Below are positions 62,229-64,000 of a stretch of DNA of 64,000 bases, piece by piece. The notes below the pieces were generated by a model that was not told the origin of the DNA, did not search any database, and saw nothing but the letters and a program-made list of their open reading frames with translations. The translations under genes were made by a program, and so were the position numbers. The DNA comes from Moorena sp. SIOASIH. GTDB taxonomy: Bacteria; Cyanobacteriota; Cyanobacteriia; Cyanobacteriales; Coleofasciculaceae. Within the stretch, counting starts at the first letter, position 1. Every line of letters begins with the position of its first letter. Where the stretch lies: assembly GCF_010671925.1 (NCBI RefSeq), contig NZ_JAAHIH010000004.1, forward strand, positions 673,501-737,500, written 5' to 3'.

Positions 62229-63524
62229 TTGATTGAGCGCTACACCCTACCCGAGATGGGCGAATTGTGGACGGATACCTACAAGCTCAAAACCTGGCTT
62301 CAGGTGGAAATAGCTGTTTGTGAAGCACAAGCGGAACTGGGTAAGATTCCTGGTGAAGCTGTAGAGGAAATTAAGGCAAAGGCCAATTTTGACCTCAAGC
62401 GGGTGCAAGAGATTGAGCGAGAAGTCCGCCATGACATGATTGCCTTTCTGACTAATGTGAATGAGTATGTAGGGGATGTGGGACGCTACATTCACTTAGG
62501 CTTGACTAGTTCCGATGTTTTAGACACTGCCTTGGCACTGCAACTGGTTGCTAGTCTAAATATTATCCTCGAACAGATCGAGAAGCTTGCTCAAGCGATT
62601 CGCTACCAGGCACAACAACATCGCTACACGGTGATGATTGGTCGTTCTCACGGAATTCATGCTGAACCAATTACCTTTGGTTTTAAGCTGGCCGGTTGGT
62701 TAGCAGAAGTTTGCCGCCATCGCGATCGCTTAGTGGGTCTGCGTCAAAACATATCTGTGGGCAAGATTTCTGGTGCTGTGGGAACCTATGCCAATATTGA
62801 CCCTCAAGTGGAAGCGATCGCATGTCGAAACCTGTCACTGCAACCTGATACTGCCTCAACCCAAATTATTTCCCGCGATCGCCATGGTGAGTTTGTCCAA
62901 CAGTTAGCTCTGTTAGGGGCAACCATTGAACGGTTTGCTTTGGAAATTCGCAATCTCCAAAAAACTGATGTCTTAGAAGTAGAGGAATTCTTTTCTAAGG
63001 GACAGAAAGGTTCCTCTGCTATGCCACACAAACGTAATCCAATTCGTTCTGAACGGCTAACGGGGATGGCACGAATCCTGCGGGGTCATGGGGTGGCTGC
63101 TTTAGAAAATGTTGCCCTATGGCATGAGCGGGATATTTCTCATTCCTCTGTAGAACGAGTGATTCTGCCAGATGTATGTATTTTAACTCACTTCATGTTA
63201 GTGGAAATCACAGATTTAGTGAAACACTTGTTGGTTTATCCAGAAAACATGAAGCGGAATATGAATGTTTATGGGGGTGTAGTGTTTAGCCAAAAGGTGT
63301 TGTTAGCGTTAGTAGAAAAGGGGATGAATCGGGAAGATGCCTACAGTATTGTTCAGTCTTGTGCTCATCAAGCCTGGAATAAACCTGAGGGAAACTTCTA
63401 CGATTTGATTATTAAAAATCCTGAAGTTACTAGTAAGCTAACTCCTTCAGAAATAGAGGAATGTTTTAATCCCGAGCACCATTTTCAACATTTGGACGAG
63501 GTTTATCAACGGTTGGGAATCTAG
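62229..63524 (+). CDS. purB: Adenylosuccinate lyase
   Basis: 431 residues from the TTG at 62229 (MIERYTLPEMGELWTD), the family start; the frame extends 15 codons upstream. Fumarase/aspartase superfamily: catalytic acid His141 (RSHGIHAEP), the flexible loop GSSAMPHKRN (261-270) with the catalytic Ser, and TSSDVLDT (93-100). It cleaves adenylosuccinate to AMP and SAICAR to AICAR in purine synthesis. Monocistronic here. Confidence 0.96.
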   Translation: MIERYTLPEMGELWTDTYKLKTWLQVEIAVCEAQAELGKIPGEAVEEIKAKANFDLKRVQEIEREVRHDMIAFLTNVNEYVGDVGRYIHLGLTSSDVLDTALALQLVASLNIILEQIEKLAQAIRYQAQQHRYTVMIGRSHGIHAEPITFGFKLAGWLAEVCRHRDRLVGLRQNISVGKISGAVGTYANIDPQVEAIACRNLSLQPDTASTQIISRDRHGEFVQQLALLGATIERFALEIRNLQKTDVLEVEEFFSKGQKGSSAMPHKRNPIRSERLTGMARILRGHGVAALENVALWHERDISHSSVERVILPDVCILTHFMLVEITDLVKHLLVYPENMKRNMNVYGGVVFSQKVLLALVEKGMNREDAYSIVQSCAHQAWNKPEGNFYDLIIKNPEVTSKLTPSEIEECFNPEHHFQHLDEVYQRLGI

Positions 63525-63905
63525 CTCGCTTTCAGCGGTTTTCAATTCGGTCAGGTACAAATCTCTGGGTTTTAGGGAGCAGGGAGCAGGGAGCAGGGAG
63601 TAGGGAGTAGGCAAGGCGTTGCTTAATAATGGAATGATTTTAATAGTTTTGTGGAATGGGCATCAGGCGTGGAACTGGCATCTTGCCAGTTTCAATAGAT
63701 TTTCGGGCGGGCAGGATGCCCATTCTACTCCTATTCATTGCTTGATTCAGCAACGCCTATTTTTTTCCTTTTTCCCTGTTCCCTACTCCCTACTCCCTGC
63801 TCCCTACTCCCTACTCCCTACTCCCATCAAGCCTATGTTCACCTATCAAATAGAAACGCTATACAATAGTAAGTATAACTAATGATTGCCCAAGATGAGG
63901 TTGTC
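63525..63905. repeat. Palindromic repeat cassette after purB
   Basis: Begins with the boundary motif (AGCGGTTTTCAATTCGG, TCAGGTACAAATC, GGTTTTAGGGAG). GGGAGCA/GGGAGTA units (63576-63610) are mirrored by CCCTACT/CCCTGCT units (63766-63828). In between are AAGGCGTTGCTT / GCAACGCCT and GGAATGGGCATC / GATGCCCATTC inverted pairs. The whole ~260 bp can fold back on itself. Confidence 0.82.
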
Positions 63906-64000
63906 ATGACCCAGAGCTTAGAGGGAACAGGTCTAACTATTTCGTTACCGGATCATACTCAACTACCAGAATCCAATGGCGAATTTGTGAAGAACTTCCA
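63906..64000 (+). CDS. Partial Uma2-like (DUF820) protein, 5' end only
   Basis: Only the first 31 codons are inside the window. The opening MTQSLEGTGLTISLPDHTQL is typical of cyanobacterial Uma2-family (PD-(D/E)XK-like) proteins. An in-frame ATG at 63882 is an alternative; GAGG five bases before 63906 supports the later start. The family is abundant in cyanobacteria and of uncertain function. Confidence 0.65.
   Translation, partial: MTQSLEGTGLTISLPDHTQLPESNGEFVKNF

Overview
The window comes from a cyanobacterium, most likely a large-genome filamentous one. GCGATCGC (HIP1) sites are scattered throughout, many intergenic regions carry tandem heptamer repeats, and several genes belong to families typical of cyanobacteria: a DnaK3-like DnaK beside a DnaJ, DUF4079 and DUF1997 proteins, a PatA-type DUF4388 regulator, and repeat-rich RTX/FG-GAP proteins. 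The repeat load and mobile-element remnants would fit Moorena or a relative, but nothing here proves the genus. No rRNA, tRNA or CRISPR array was seen. Layout. 0-3 kb: a GT2 glycosyltransferase and a polysaccharide-associated protein. 3.6-7.6 kb: an orphan gene, a complete but dead IS630 element with both ends, and a broken tnpB element. 7.7-11 kb: dnaK-dnaJ. 11.3-12.8 kb: a tnpB element. 13-17.9 kb: pdhB, secD, secF and a small membrane protein. 17.9-21 kb: a giant FG-GAP/RTX protein. 21.8-30.6 kb: radC, msrB, a sugar kinase plus nucleotidyltransferase pair, a peptidoglycan-binding protein, DUF4079, DUF1997, an NAD(P)-binding reductase and a GH104-like lysozyme. 31.6-45.5 kb: a VCBS-repeat protein, an HtrA protease, gloB, an EF-hand protein, rplI-dnaB, a GNAT, an FKBP, a small coiled-coil protein, a His-tailed ferrochelatase-like protein, ribosomal protein S1 and a HAD phosphatase. 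45.6-58 kb: a chemosensory cluster (CheB, hybrid CheA, MCP, double CheW, CheR-TPR, with a PatA-type regulator on the other strand). 58.7-64 kb: an unrecognised membrane protein, a second tnpB element, purB and the start of a Uma2-like gene. The chemosensory set has the parts list of the alternative-cellular-function class (Wsp/Frz-like): CheR with TPRs, CheA ending in a receiver, CheB, and no free-standing CheY. Its likely output is the DUF4388-receiver protein. The sugar kinase and nucleotidyltransferase overlap and probably make a nucleotide sugar, which the glycosyltransferase-type envelope genes of such an organism could use. The rest is mostly conserved housekeeping, with conserved pairs (secD/secF, rplI/dnaB) pushed apart by repeats. 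The most unusual content is non-coding. (1) A family of 102-106 bp mini-elements has fixed ends but a different self-complementary stem in each of three copies. Two copies have near-identical empty sites elsewhere in the window, and in one copy the loop is inverted relative to the ends. (2) Short MITEs have 13-bp ends beginning GTAAGC; four copies keep perfect 8-bp target duplications, which suggests IS66-type mobilisation. (3) Two copies of a ~380 bp structured element without a transposase look like non-autonomous IS200/IS605 derivatives. (4) Tiny palindromic inserts lie inside all three tnpB genes. (5) A conserved ~50 nt motif repeatedly abuts the heptamer arrays. (6) An 18-bp hairpin ends one base before the DUF4079 start codon.
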